A stretch of 64,000 bases of DNA from Diphasiastrum complanatum (GCA_029204225.1 CM055097.1:36942976-37006975), one strand, 5' to 3'. Positions 48,190-60,867 are shown, counted from the first letter of the stretch. Made by a program: numbers and translations. The notes: generated by a model from the letters alone, not told the origin.

Positions 48190-49187
48190 CTACTTTCGTT
48201 TGCCCTTTTTCAGACTCTGCTTCATCTCCATATTTGACTTCCTCTGATCACATTGTTTTATAAAAGTGGGGCATTTTGTTGTCATAAAAGCACTTGATGT
48301 TCTTTCAATCAACTTTCTAGATTTCTCCCTCACTTTAGCAAGACCGAGCTTGGTGAACATAACTCTCTCAGTCACGATTCCTGACATAAGATTCATATGC
48401 CTTTTCTCCTCAAGCAAAGCATCTATCATACCAGAAAATGACTGGTCAAAAATAATATTGTTGCACTCATAGTTCCCAAAAACAATATGGAACTATTTTG
48501 TACCGTTCCTAAGGTACCTTAGGATGGTTCCTAGGAACTGTTCCAAAAAAAGAAGTTTTTTTTATTTGAAAAATAACTTTAGGGTGGGTAAATTTGTTTA
48601 GTTTTCAGGGTTCTTAAATAAGTTATTTGCACATAAAAAAAAAAAGTTTACGTTCTTGTTAATATTCATGCTCCTAAGTTAAAGGTGCTCTTACAAACAA
48701 GAACATGAACAAGAATAGAAACGAAACCTTGGAACAAGAACAGGAATAGGACCTTGACTTAGGAACATGAAGTTAGGAATAGGAACAAGAACTCAAGAAC
48801 ATGAACATCAACTTAAGAACAAGAACAATAAGTCCTAGGAACTTAGGTTTAATAAGAACATGAACAAGAGTAAAAACCCTTTTAACTTTCATGCATGGAC
48901 TCAAGAACTTAGGTTTCAACATGAAGATGTATAGGAACTCTAAACATTTTTTTTATTTTATGCATGAATTTTGTAACTGTCAGGAACGGGAATAAGATTA
49001 GAAACTTAGGAACAGGCTCTTGGACCTTCATAAGTCATAGTACATAAACATTAAAAGTTTTCTTAGGAATGGTACCGTACCCGTTCTTTACCAAAAATGT
49101 TAGGAATGGGTATCAATGCTTGCACTCAATTGGCATGCTATTCAACGAGATCCCCATATTTTGATTCCAATTAAGAGCAACAAACCA
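48190..49187 (-). pseudogene. Terminal exon of an unidentified gene, split by a MITE
   Basis: On the minus strand an acceptor-like TATTTTAG at about 49195-49188 precedes an open frame. It runs from 49187 to the MITE at 49119, resumes after the MITE at 48468, and ends at the TAG at 48190. If the MITE and one target copy are ignored, the two parts join in the same frame without a stop. The 3' part (about 92 codons) is strongly charged: ALLEEKRHMNLMSGIVTERV, KLGLAKVREKSRKLIERTSS and a basic end QSLKKGKRK. I do not recognise the family. Codon composition looks coding, but the opposite strand is also partly open, so confidence is moderate. Confidence 0.4.
48461..49127. mobile_element. hAT-type MITE with GGAAC/GTTCC subterminal repeats
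   Basis: The element spans 48469-49119 (651 bp). It is flanked by a perfect 8-bp duplication TTGCACTC (48461-48468, 49120-49127). With a one-base shift the ends read CATAGTTCCC and, on the other strand, CATTGATACCC, giving the same CAT.G-type tip as other hAT-like elements here. Its interior is crowded with GGAAC, GTTCC and GAACATGAAC words (48500-49090). No coding frame. Confidence 0.75.
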
Positions 49188-49189
49188 CT

Positions 49190-52100
49190 AAAATACAAGA
49201 ACCATGTTAACAAGTTCATGGCTTGTGCACCAAACAAGGTGGACAAATTTTCTCACGCCTTGTTAGATGTCATTGACAAATCTATACGTTGTATATGGGA
49301 TTCGGCCAAGCAAACCCCGATATAGGTAGTTGACCTCTTATCATTCATTCCTCACTTAAGGTAGCCGGATCAAATGTTGTGACTTTGTTCCACTAACAAT
49401 GCTCTGAAGGCCCTTTTCACTGAGTTAACAACTTCATCTTGACTTGCTACTTATGAAAGTTTTTGCTTTCAAACTTATCTATCCACAACTTGTCCATACC
49501 AAAAAAAAAAACAAAAGCTAGCAAGCTCCTAAGTAGATGCATTAGTATAATTCTTGCGAGGAAAAACAAATTCTAGGGCTGCAAGCAGCAATGAGTTTCA
49601 ACAGCAAATTAGGGCTGTCTGTAGGTATTTCAACAATGATTCACAACAATCTACAATTCAGATTTAGGTCAACAAGTGTGTGAGGAGGCTGCGGATTTAT
49701 AGCAGCAAAAATTGTTGATTTTTAGGGTTGCAATATATGAGCCATCATCCAGCTACATGAGGTTGCATATGCGAGTTCCTGCAGACAAATTTTGGGGCAA
49801 AACGTGACACCTTCAACGAGCGACAAATATTGGTAAGTGCGGAAACAAACAATAAATTAGCACAGGAAAAATGAGCCCATCAACAAGCGTTTAGGGCTGC
49901 TGGAAACAACAATTCAGGACTGCTAAACTGAGCCTCAGAAGCAGCCACCAAATGAGTTAGGTCTGTAAGTTAGGGGTTCTTTTCTAACGAATTTGGTCAA
50001 CAAAATTCTGCGGATCAGGGCAAGAACTGCTTGTGGATCAGCAAACTACTAATCTTTGAAAAAACAGGGCTGTAGATTTCAGCAACCTATGGATAACTTC
50101 CAATGCAAAGTTAGGGCATAAGTTTTCGACAGATTAGGGAGCTTGATAGCATTACAGGACTGTGCATAATCTTTTGTAAGAATTCCATACAATCCTAGGC
50201 ATATTTTTTTATATTCTGATCATTATAATGAATATGAATCTTATTTAGCCAACAAGATAAATCTCCTCGTCAATTATTTTGACTTTTTCCTTCCAGACAA
50301 TCAGAAAAGCACGAGCTGAAAAATAAAGTGCTGAAATTTCGGCCACCATTGTTGAAGCTGGTCAAAAACATTTGCAGTAGAGCATCAGTCTCGTTCCTGG
50401 AGACATTTTTGTTCTGATACCCTTTTTATGACTATAGTGAATGCAAAGGAGGCCAATTTTGAGGCTATTGTATATTTTATCGAGTGTAGTCCAGTGGCCA
50501 AATTCTATTTGATTCCCTATGAAAATAAATAAGTCTTTTTAGTTGAGCAATGTTTGTCTTTTATTTTGATGTTTACATTTCTTTATCTAGTGATTCTAAT
50601 TTCATTTTCAATGTTGCAACCAACATTGGAGCTTAAACATTCTCTTTGTCAAAATAAATTAAGGAGGATTATCAAATTTTCTGTGTTGACAATACACATA
50701 GATAATTTGATTCTTTGCTTCCTTTAGCCATCTGGCATATACCGACAACAACCACTTCAATTGGCGAACTACAAATAAAATCTATCATGGTAAACATTAT
50801 TGCTAATTTAGATCTTTTTTGGATTTAAGTTTTTCATCTTTTTCTGAAGAGACTGTTTGTCATAATGCTAATAGTTTTCTTTTAATATATGCAGTATGTA
50901 CAGCGGAGGGACTCTTTCAATCGTGCGTGGTTCGTGTTGTACAAGACAAAGCTATTTTTTTTGTGGTACAAATCTGCAAATAGACGTTGATCTTAATAAG
51001 CCAATATATTTTTCTATAATTTGGCATTGACAAGAGTGGTTCATTTGATGTTTTCTCATTTTAATTCCTATTTCCATAATTCTTTAGTGTCATTTGTGAT
51101 ATATTCATCCATCTTGTTGGCAATGACAATTCACTATCGACCCATACAACCCCGATGAAGTGTATAGATTGCGACAAAAGTTGATCAAAGTTGTTGCGAA
51201 CGACCAATTTTTTTTTTTTTTTCTGAAATTGAGAGCCCCAAACTTTCCAATGAAAAGGAAGGACAAATAACAAGATGCCCTATCAACCTCCTAGTACTAA
51301 AATAGCACAAGAGCAAGTAATTTTACTAGATGCTTCTCTTGCTATAAAAGAAAATATTATAAAAATTACTGAATAGAAATTTTAATTTTTATTACATTTC
51401 AAGTGTACATAAACATGTATATATTCTCGGGAGAAAAACCAAGATCCCTCAGGTAGAGAGAGAATACACAAGAAAATTTGACATCAAAACCATTCTATCT
51501 CTCAAAAGTGTTCAAAGTACAATGACAGTCCACATCCATATAGTGGTAGCTCAAGTTCCTATTCCATAAAGTAAGTGGTGATCGCTGAATGTAATTGGAT
51601 CCATGATTTGCGCCTCTCGATTTGATTGGACCTCAATAGCCAATAGGATGAAGATTTTGACTTACGGTGCACCACTTGCAATTTTGCACTCCTACAATCT
51701 AGGACATGTGTCTAACACCTCATACGACTCAAGATGGATGTCTATTTGCCTATGTCTAACCATGCATTTGATTTGTACAAGTCATGAGGAGATTGAGGCC
51801 CAACCTCATGATGACACTTGGCATGATTCTACTTGACTAGCTTTTGCCTACTTTCACATTGCTTTGTAAAACAAGCTATTCTAAAGCATGAATTAGCGAA
51901 TGGAAATAGACCTACTACTCAGGAGCATGCTCCACACGTGTGATTTACATATGTTCATGAAAAATGTAAAATAATCAAGCTAAATTTTGCATATGTTTCA
52001 CACATCATTGTAAATTATATCAATATTCCTTCTCTCAGAGTGTCCACTTTGTTCAAGGTCTTGATTCAGTGGTACCCATTTACTTTTAATCCTTTTCCAT

Positions 52101-53140
52101 ATTTGGTAATGGAAGCAGAAGCAGAGCATTTGTTTTTCTATTTGATAACAAAGGCATATGGAGGACATTGTGATTCTACATTCTATATCTCCATTTGATT
52201 TCTTATCCCAGCCTTCATCCATAAGCTCAAATAGTATATTTTCCGATAAATTTTTACATACAAACATAATTGAAGTTATGTGTACATTGACACTTTCAAA
52301 AAAATCCACAATATATTTTAAAAAACAAACCAACTTAATTGGACCGTTTTTTAGCCTATAATTATCTTTAACGAATTTTTTACATCATTACACAGTTTAT
52401 ATCGAAATGATTATGAAACTAAGACATCATATTCATCACTTCTAAAACTAGGTAGTGGAAATGGGCTGGATTTTCCCAAAACTCCCCTTTAAATCACGAA
52501 TGTACATCAATTCATAGAAAAAGATTCCACAATTAGCAAGATCCTCTACGATTTTACCTTTATATTGCAACTGTCCAATATCACCGTGTAGTACATCCAA
52601 CACACATGCAAGAGATCAAGGTGGTTTTCATTCATTTATATTGGAAGGATATAAATATGCAAGAAAAAATTGATCAGATTAGCGCATAGAAAGAAGTGAT
52701 TCAGAATGAAAGAAATAGAAGTGCAAATAATATATCAATACTCACAGCCGCTTTTATGTGATTCTGATAGTTCAATCCTTGCACATTTAATTCTGAATGC
52801 ATATACACATGTTGGACTAATATTTGAGATATAGATTTTACTCCTGATGGTGTTTTGAAATCCATGAAATCCATAATTCTGGCCTTCCAAATAAGATCGA
52901 AATGATAGTTTTGTCTTCTTGCTTTTTCGAAATGTTCTTTTTGATGATGGATGCATCAAAATCCAAGAGTTTTTGAATGCTTTCTTGGCACCCGTAATCC
53001 ATTGTCAAAATTCTCATTAAAGAGAAGCACAGTTGATTGAGGAGCACAGCTTCCTTGATGGCCCTATTCGTTATGTATAGAAAATGAGGAGAATCTTTGT
53101 AAAGAAAATTTTGAAACATTGAATTTTTTGGCGCTATGGG
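49190..53140. other. Unrecognised DNA; one CACACGTGTG LTR-like patch
   Basis: No family was recognised. Phrases based on TTAGGGCTG(C/T) recur at 49575-50110. A CACACGTGTG motif lies at 51933-51942 in AT-rich sequence that may be another LTR remnant. Minus-strand frames at 51998-52333 and 52735-53119 are open but show no known motif. Confidence 0.35.
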
Positions 53141-53445
53141 TTAACTCCTGCTAACTAATAAACCATGATTTGACAAGGTCTTGACATTAAGGTGGCATCG
53201 ATTTTTTCATTTTAACCCAACATAATAACTTCAACAATCACCCTACCTTGCTACTGCCATCGACCTATTCTGCATTATCTCTCATTCTCCCCCAACAAGG
53301 TGGTATCAAAGCTATCACATTAAAATCAAGAGGTTATTGCACCACTTCAATTACTATCAGTTCATTATGTCTCACACTAGTAACACCTCATCTTCTTCAT
53401 CATCCAACGAAGTCAAAATATGGTTGGGCCTCTTTGGGCAGTGAT
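53141..53445 (+). mobile_element. copia LTR edge, PBS and gag start remnant
   Basis: TGGTATCAAAGC at 53301-53312 differs by one base from the initiator-Met PBS and follows a CA-ending sequence (...CCCAACA, 53297). At 53367 an ATG opens a short frame (MSHTSNTSSSSSSNEVKIW) that stops at about 53445, in the position and style of a copia gag start. No further gag or pol is seen. The LTR's outer border is not defined. Confidence 0.5.
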
Positions 53446-54001
53446 GAGATGGAAGGGGCAGCCTTAGGCAGGCCTCAACATCCAATAGCATTTCCACATG
53501 TTGTCCGACAAACCATTTATTTGTATAAAAAGTTTTTTGTTTATATTAATATGAGACAAACTACGTTACGTAGAAGCCTGATACCAATATTTCTATTGGT
53601 TCACATGGCAACACAAATGAGAAAAAAATAAAAAGGCATATAATATAAAGGCCCTCTTCAGGCCCATATTTTCTCTAATGTGACAAAAGCTTGTAATTTG
53701 AATTTTAGGTTGAATGAGAACCCAAAACATGATTCAAATGGAACTTGTTTGATGTCTCACAATAGGACAATAGACATCCAAGCTGATTTTCAGCAATAAC
53801 CACCAAAACATGATAATGATGGAAACCCACTTTGGCTAGACAATCTGACTTTACAATACCTTGAGTTTTATAGCTCCTATTGAGCTATAACTTGCACAAG
53901 GATTGCCTCGCTAGCAACAAGCACATACACATATCAAAAAATATGTTCAAAACTCTTTGAAGATCTTATCTGGGATTGACAAAAAAAAATCCATAGAGCA
54001 A
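53446..54001. other. Unrecognised intergenic DNA
   Basis: AT-rich, no recognised gene or element, leading into the microsatellite. Confidence 0.4.
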
Positions 54002-54489
<488 letters not shown>

Positions 54490-54765
54490 ATAATATATTT
54501 ATTATTTAATATTTTTTAAATTTTTTTTTTACCTAAACCTACCCGCCCCCTTGCATTTCCTCTGAAATTTTTTTGCGCCCTCTCCGCCCTGCCATCGCTG
54601 CTGGTTTTTCTTGCCTGCCTTTGATTCCTTGCATCGCCCATCACCCACGCAACGCCCTGCCTTGCATCTGATTTCCTTTGCCCTGCATTCGCCCATTTTC
54701 AGCGTCTCTCCAACAGTGAACCCTGCTGTTTTTTTTCCAGCAATCCATCCCTCATTTCATCTGCA

Positions 54766-57700
54766 ATGGTGCAATCCGACCTTTCCGGTCTGTGGGACGA
54801 GGTAGACATTGTCAGGCGGGTTGCCGACAAGGCCAACAAGACCGGTCAGAAGATCATGCGCTGCCGATACTGTCTCGTCGAGTTTGCTGCATCCCTCACT
54901 CGCCTTAAAGGCCATCTGCTCGGTGCACGCGCCAAAAATGGTGCCACCTTGAATGCTGCCCCTTGTGGCAGCATGACCGTCCCCGACAGGCAGCGACTAC
55001 AGGACACCTACGGGCCGCGGCTCGTGGCAGGGGAGAACACCATTTCGGAGGGCGTTCTCCGATTTTGCACCGCTCCTTATGTGACTAACCCAGAGTTGCT
55101 GCCTGCTTGGCTGGCACGCACGAGGAGAGGGAGTGCATCCTCCTCCGGTCCCTTTGCCCCTCAGACAGCTCTGCCTCATGCACCCCCATCTGCTCAGATT
55201 CCGGTGGATCCCATCCCATCGCGTCCGACAGTTGCCACTGCGGTTCCACCACCACCCACTGTTGCTCGCACTCCACCAGTCTACGACTTTCTCATGGACT
55301 CTCCGCCACCCGAGCAGGCCCAGGATGGTACTGGGCGGGCCTTCGAGGATGTGGAAGAGATCCCTTCTTCCTTCCCTTCCCATCCGGATGACCTCCTCAG
55401 CCAGCAGTTTTCGTACCCCATGCCAGATGTTGCCCCTCCACCAGTGCACCCCACCTATGCTGCTGCACCCATCCCTGCCAGTGCATCCCACTCTCCCCAT
55501 TCCACGTCTACAGCCGATGCATCCACCAGCGCCCAGCCTGTCGCGTCATCGTCCATTCCTGTCACGGTTGGTGCACCGTGCTGGAGGTCCACCACCCGTC
55601 GTCCACCAGGGAGAGCCCTCGTGCAGCAGACCATTCGCGGCGCGCATCAGCCGCACATGGACAGAGAGGCCACACAGGCCGTGGCCAGTCTGGTTTACGA
55701 GCTAAACCTGCCCTTTGCCATCACCGACTCTGAGCCCTTCAGAAGGGCCTTCCGCCTTGCACAGTCTGTCAGCCCTAGCTGGAGAGTCTCTAGTTCAGAG
55801 GTTGTCCGCACACACATGCTGAGGGATAGGGTCGAGTCCTTGTCTAGAGAGATAGAGCCTCTGCGTCGGCACTGGGCCACTTACGGTTGCAGCATCATGT
55901 CCGATGGCTGGACTGATGTCAGGAGGAGGCCGATCCTCAACATACTGGTCTCCAGCTGCATGGGCACACAGTTTTTGAGGGCAGTGGATTGCAGCAGGGG
56001 GGGGAGAGTCATATCTGCAGAGTTCATGTTTGATGTCATCAGGTCTTCCATCCTAGCCATAGGCCCACAGCATGTCGTCACGGTGGTGACGGACAATGCC
56101 ACGAACTGCATTCAGATGGGTGTACTGCTAGAGGCCGAGTTCCCTCATATTGTTCATACCCCCTGTGCAGCCCACGGCATAGACCTTCTGATGGGGGACA
56201 TTGGAGCACTTCTCTGGGTTAGAGCCATCGTCCGGGAGGCCCTCTTCCTGGTGACTTTTGTCACCAGAAAGAGGCATGTTCTTGCCATGTTCCGGGTGTT
56301 CAGCCATCTGGACCTCCATAAGCCAGCCCCCACGCGCTTTGCATTCGACTTGGTGGTCATCGACCGTTTGATCAGGTGCAGGGCCCAGCTTCTACAGATG
56401 GTTGCCAGTGATCTTTGGGGTGCCAGTACATTTCCGCACACTGAGGATGGGGAGCACTTTTCTTCCACGGTGAGGGGAGACCAGTTCTGGAGGGATGCAC
56501 AGACATTGTCAGGACTGCTTCGACCACTCTACATTGTGCTCCGCATGGCTGACAGCGAGGGGTCGACACTTGGACTGGTGTATGAGCTCATGGACCGGAT
56601 TGGACAGTTCCTGCAGCTGCCCATCTTGCAGCCAGAGAGGTAAGCGGTACAGTGTTGCAATTGACCTTTATCTTTTCAGTACTTGCTAGTTTGTTTTTCT
56701 GTCAATGTTAAGCTTTTTCGTAATGCCCTAAACCACATGCCCCTCACCTGCAGGATGACAGAGCTGAAGTTCATATGGGAGACGCGATGGAACTACTTCC
56801 ACATGAGTATCCACAGCGTTGCACACATGCTGCATCCCCTCTTCCTCTCTTCGACACAGATTGCAGATAGGGAGCTCGAGGCTGATTGGCTTCAGTACAT
56901 TCACAGGGTGGGTCCACACATAGGTTTGGATCCTATCAGGCTCATGGAGGAGCTCGCTGCATTTCGTTTCGGCATGGGCACATTCGGCCACCCGGCTGCC
57001 CAGGATCCAGAGAGGAGGCAGCTACCCATTACCTGGTGGACCATGTTCGGTAGCACATACCCATCTATACAGCGTCTTGCACTACGTGTCCTTTCTCAGG
57101 TATGCATCTCATTTTATCCTCCATTTTTTGTGTTTCGTTGAAGTTTCACCTCTGCCATAATGTGCTGAAGTATTTCAATGCACGCACCACAGGACTGTGC
57201 TGCCTCCGTGTGTGAGCGTAACTGGAGCACATGGGCACTCATTCACACGAGGAGAAGAAACCGGTTGTCAGTGAGTCAGTTGGAGCGGTTGGTGTTCTGT
57301 AGCACCAACGCACGTCTCGCCAGGAGGCTTCCGACCATTACGAGCGCATTGCAGGTGATAAGCTAATCTTTCATAGCATGTTGGTTGACTCCTGGTATGT
57401 TGGTTTCATTTCTTGATAAAGTTGTCTCTCTGACATGCAAATTTTAAACCTTGCAGACGAAGATATCTGATTTGGAGCGCCAGGTTGACTTGCCTACGGA
57501 CAGCACCCATCCCATGCCTGCAGATGACCTGGGCACACAGTTGATGGCAGAGAGAGAGAGGGAGCTTGCCGAGATGAGAGAGAGAGAGCTTGGGCTTGAG
57601 CACAGAGAGCCCCCATTGTATGAGGCAGATGAGCCAGTGTCAGAGGATGAGCATGATGAGGATGAGCCCATTCGGGTTGTGTTTGCCAGACCAGAGAGGG

Positions 57701-59085
57701 ATGAGGCAGATTATACAGGTGCAGGGCACACGCCACAGGCAGGGGTCACAGGTGCATCATGTGGCAGAGGTGGGACACATGGCACAGGTTATACCGGCAG
57801 ACAGGCAGGGCACACAGGGGGGGGCAGTGGCATACCTACCTATGTCGACATGATGGAGGAGGCTCTTGATAGAGGGCAGAGTGGTTTAGATGCCGGTCCC
57901 GCAGATGTTTGGATGCGTGCAGCACAGAGTCATGGCCGTTACTACGACAGCACACCAGATGAGGCACCTGATGACTTTCATTGCACAGATTGGGAGGCCA
58001 TGCAGGGTCTACAGGGTGCACATGATGAGGCACGGGATGAGGCTTGGGTTGATTCAGGGGTTGGTGCACAGGATGATTCAGAGGTCGGTGCACAGGATGA
58101 TTTAGAGGCTGGTGCACAGGATGAGTCCCAGAGCCCAGAGCATTTGTATTCGGATGCCCAACTGGCCGACTTGGTTGCCACATTGGATTCAGAGGCCCAG
58201 CAGATGCCGAGTGTCAGGGCGCCCCCATCATCTCTTGCCAGCATGCCACACACAGAGTCCCAGCCAGAGCAGCCGCATGAGGTGCCTACAGTTCCTCCAG
58301 CTCCTCAGAGGGTGTATGTGCGTCGCACAGCTCCTCCAGTGCCACCGATGCCATTTAGGCCTGCAGCCCCTCCATCGTCGTCCACTTCTGCAGCACCAGG
58401 TCTCCATGGCAGGCCACCATATGTGCCCAGGTTTTCTCTTGCAGCGTCCACATCCACAGTGGCTCCTCCAGTGGCAGCACCCACGTCACATCCTCCTCCT
58501 TTGGCAGCACCCAGGATGTACCAGTACCGGCCACCACAGCGCCCCTTTCAGTACATATCGCCACTGTACTCGCCTCCTGCACAGCCAGTTCCTCCACCTG
58601 CAGCAGCCCCACGGGCACACACTCCACGAGCTCATCCTCCTCGCTCAGTTCCACAGGGAGTTCCCTCTTTTGCTTCCCTATCCCAGCCGGCCTCAGCTTG
58701 GGCCCAGCCTAGCCAGCCAGGTGATTTGCATGGGGGTGACGAGGCATTGACAGCTCCTCTTGTCCGCAAGAGACCAGGCAGGCCCAAGGGTGCACCGAAC
58801 AAGAAAGGCAAGGCACAGAAACTGCCAGGGAGGAGAGGACGACCACGCAGGGCTCCAGGTACAGGTAGAGGTGCAGTATCACAGCCAGTTGGAGCAGGTG
58901 TTGTTGGTTTGGCCTGCTTGGGGGCTGATGCGGAGGCTGATTGGGAGGATGAGGATGACGAGTCTTCCCCCTCGGATACACAGCCCATGCCAGTTCCAGA
59001 CAGGCAGAGATATCGGCTGCGAGAGTCAGCTCGGGGCCCTGAGTTGTCTCCAGAGCATTCGTCTGAGTCAGAGCCAGAGCATTGA
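54766..59085 (+). CDS. hAT transposase, four exons, 1336 aa
   Basis: Exons 54766-56639, 56754-57099, 57193-57354 and 57457-59085 have GT-AG introns of 93-114 bases and join without a stop. Residues about 10-67 form a BED finger (W10, C33-x2-C36, H50, C67). A Pro/Ser-rich linker follows (about 120-290). The RNase-H-like core has SDGWTD (D380), VVTDNATN (D443) and the hAT C-x2-H motif CAAHG (C467, H470). The dimerisation region includes LPITWWTMFGSTYPSIQRLA, CERNWSTWALIHTRRRN and RLSVSQLERLVF. The unusual ~540-aa tail has a coiled-coil-like stretch (about 795-835), three GAQDD(S/L)E-type repeats, a long Pro-rich segment, two AT-hook-like motifs (KRPGRPK, RRGRPRR; about 1230-1260) and an acidic end. 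It should cut and paste this element in the nucleus. Start chosen as the first ATG before the BED finger. Confidence 0.9.
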
Positions 59086-59608
59086 TTGTGGCTCTGTTGT
59101 TTTAGTTTCAGTAGTTTGTCTCTAGCAGACGGTCTACCATTGTACTCAGATGATTTTTCACATTATATACAGTGTTTGGCCTACATTATTTGCTGCACAT
59201 TGTGCGTATGTCGCTCTGTACATGTGATGCTTTATTTTATGTTGAAGAATTCTATGTGCGTGTGTGAATCCTATTTTCATTTAATTTCGTTTGAAGTGAA
59301 TGCTAGCTTCACATATATGCACCTACATCATGAGCACAACAATCACCCCTACACCCCAAACGACATTGAATAAACACATGTAATACATCTGCATTTAAAA
59401 AAATTACAAACATTGCATCTTACATGACCAGGCTCGCGTTGCACAAAAAACAACTATGTATATATTCAACCGTTGTATCAGGATAACATCACATATACTG
59501 TCATTTTTTTAAGCAGCCATCTAGTTGTTTGCTGCACCATAAACTGCCGAAAACTACATAGCAACAATCCGCCACATACGGGTGGACCTCATCTATTCTA
59601 AACATCCC
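59086..59608. other. Region between the convergent hAT genes
   Basis: AT-rich 3' UTR-like DNA between the two stop codons. It contains an AATAAA at about 59368 and probably the terminators of both transcripts. No further gene. Confidence 0.5.
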
Positions 59609-59974
59609 TCACTGATCCTCCACCGACTCCTCGCCCTCGTCTGGTGCATTGTTTTGTCGCTCTTGCTCTGCCTCCCGGTTAGTCCGAGCTGCCTCCTGGT
59701 TAGCCCGACGTCTGGCCGCCCTTTCCCTGACCATGATGAGCTGCCGTCGTGTGAAATTCATTCCGATCTGCTCATCCAGATCCAGCTCGACAGCGGGGAC
59801 AGGATCCACAGCGGGGGCGGGTGGCTCCGGTTCCGGATTTCTCTGTCGAGTCTGTCGCAGCATCTCTCGGATATCTGCCTCTTGCTTCCGATGCCTCTCG
59901 TTGTGCCTTCGGATATCTTCCTCAAGCTTTCTCCTGGCTTCGCCCTCGGGCTTCGGTGGTATTCGCTCAGCCAT
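59609..59974 (-). CDS. Second ORF of the hAT element, 121-aa charged protein
   Basis: The minus strand from ATG 59974 encodes MAERIPPKPEGEARRKLEED and then a helix-rich, highly charged chain (IRRHNERHRKQEADIREML), an acidic Pro-rich middle (PEPEPPAPAVDPVPAVELDL), a second basic helix (NFTRRQLIMVRERAARRR) and an acidic end. The frame is open further upstream but without an ATG. Predicted all-helical, possibly coiled coil; no known domain recognised. It lies convergent to the transposase inside the same terminal repeats, so it probably belongs to the element. A role as a partner or regulator that binds DNA or the transposase is speculative. The high GC and open frame support coding, but an overlapping plus-strand frame also exists. 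Confidence 0.6.
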   Translation of the reverse strand: MAERIPPKPEGEARRKLEEDIRRHNERHRKQEADIREMLRQTRQRNPEPEPPAPAVDPVPAVELDLDEQIGMNFTRRQLIMVRERAARRRANQEAARTNREAEQERQNNAPDEGEESVEDQ

Positions 59975-59989
59975 CTCGATCGACCTTCT

Positions 59990-60115
59990 CCTCACAGCAC
60001 CCTGATCCTTGAACACCCTCTCACAGCACCCTGGCTCTCAAACAGCCTCTCACAGCCTGTCACCGGCTCTCGCTTGCTCTCTCACTGTCTATCACTAGCC
60101 CTCTCACAGCCTCTG
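59990..60115 (-). repeat. Repeated GCTGTGAGAGG words upstream of ORF2
   Basis: Four spaced copies of GCTGTGAG(G)AG on the minus strand (near 59996, 60022, 60055 and 60108) lie just upstream of the ORF2 start. They could be leader repeats or binding sites. Confidence 0.55.
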
Positions 60116-60200
60116 AAAATGCCGACCACAATGGCATTGTGAGTGCCTATTTATCCCCACAGCCTGATCGGCCATGTGGATCCCCATCATCCCTCCATGT

Positions 60201-60371
60201 GCCTCCGTACCTGCCCCCATGTGATGCTCCCCCCTGTGTTGGTCTCCCATTGGGCCCATGGTCTGCTCACCCACAATGCCCATGTGCCTCTGTACTTGCC
60301 CCCATGTGATGCTACCCCCCTGTGTTGGTCTCCCATTGGCCCCTCGGTCTGCTCACTCGCAGTGCCCATGT
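60201..60371. repeat. 85-bp tandem duplication in the hAT right end
   Basis: Two adjacent copies start GCCTC(C/T)GTAC(C/T)TGCCCCCATG and end CAGTGCCCATGT or CAATGCCCATGT, with about 90% match by eye. They lie between ORF2 and the terminal palindromes. Confidence 0.85.
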
Positions 60372-60524
60372 GCCATTGCAACAGTCCCCTGCATCATGTA
60401 CTATACCCTCTTTTTTTACACCCAGAACCCCCTTTTTTTACTTTTTTTTGTCCTTTTTTGGTAGTTAATATGCAAAAAAAATTACTAAAAATATATTAAA
60501 AAATAAAAAAAAATATTAAAAATG

Positions 60525-60622
60525 GTACCGCCCTGGTACCGCGGATCCCAGGACGGTACCGTACCGGCGGTACCACTGATATGGTACCGGCGGTACCATA
60601 CCAGCGGTACCAGAGGGTACTA

Positions 60623-60624
<2 letters not shown>
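60525..60624 (-). repeat. Right terminal/subterminal palindrome cluster of the hAT element
   Basis: About seven GGTACC sites in under 100 bases, several as GGTACCGCGG, GGTACCGG or CGGCGGTACC, ending at CTATG. It is denser than the left cluster, an asymmetry seen in other hAT elements. Confidence 0.8.
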
Positions 60625-60664
<40 letters not shown>

Positions 60665-60745
60665 GAATGGATCTACAATGATAGTAGCTCCAATTCATGT
60701 AGGGAAAGAGTGTTTAGTTGCTAAAAAATGAAGGTTTGAAGGGCG

Positions 60746-60818
<73 letters not shown>
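60625..60818. repeat. (AT)n, (GC)n and (GA)n microsatellites
   Basis: AT repeats at 60625-60662 continue the insertion-site tract. A CG/GC alternation (60743-60760) runs directly into (GA)n (60761-60818). Alternating GC of this length is uncommon in plants because of CpG decay. Confidence 0.9.
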
Positions 60819-60822
<4 letters not shown>

Positions 60823-60867
60823 GTGACCGTCAAGCAACTTGAGGATTCCGTCACATATTTCGCTCAA

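Noticed and set aside
49116-49325. Plus-strand frame of 69 codons beside the 48.5-kb MITE
   Set aside because: Its start lies in the MITE end and target duplication, and the minus-strand reading is more gene-like; not excluded entirely.
54997-55705. Antisense and shifted open frames of 167-190 codons over the transposase
   Set aside because: They lie within the first transposase exon, whose GC-rich codons leave other frames open; the transposase frame has the domains.
57836-58988. Further long antisense or shifted frames over the fourth transposase exon
   Set aside because: Pro- or His-rich translations of the same GC-rich repeats, with no recognised motif.
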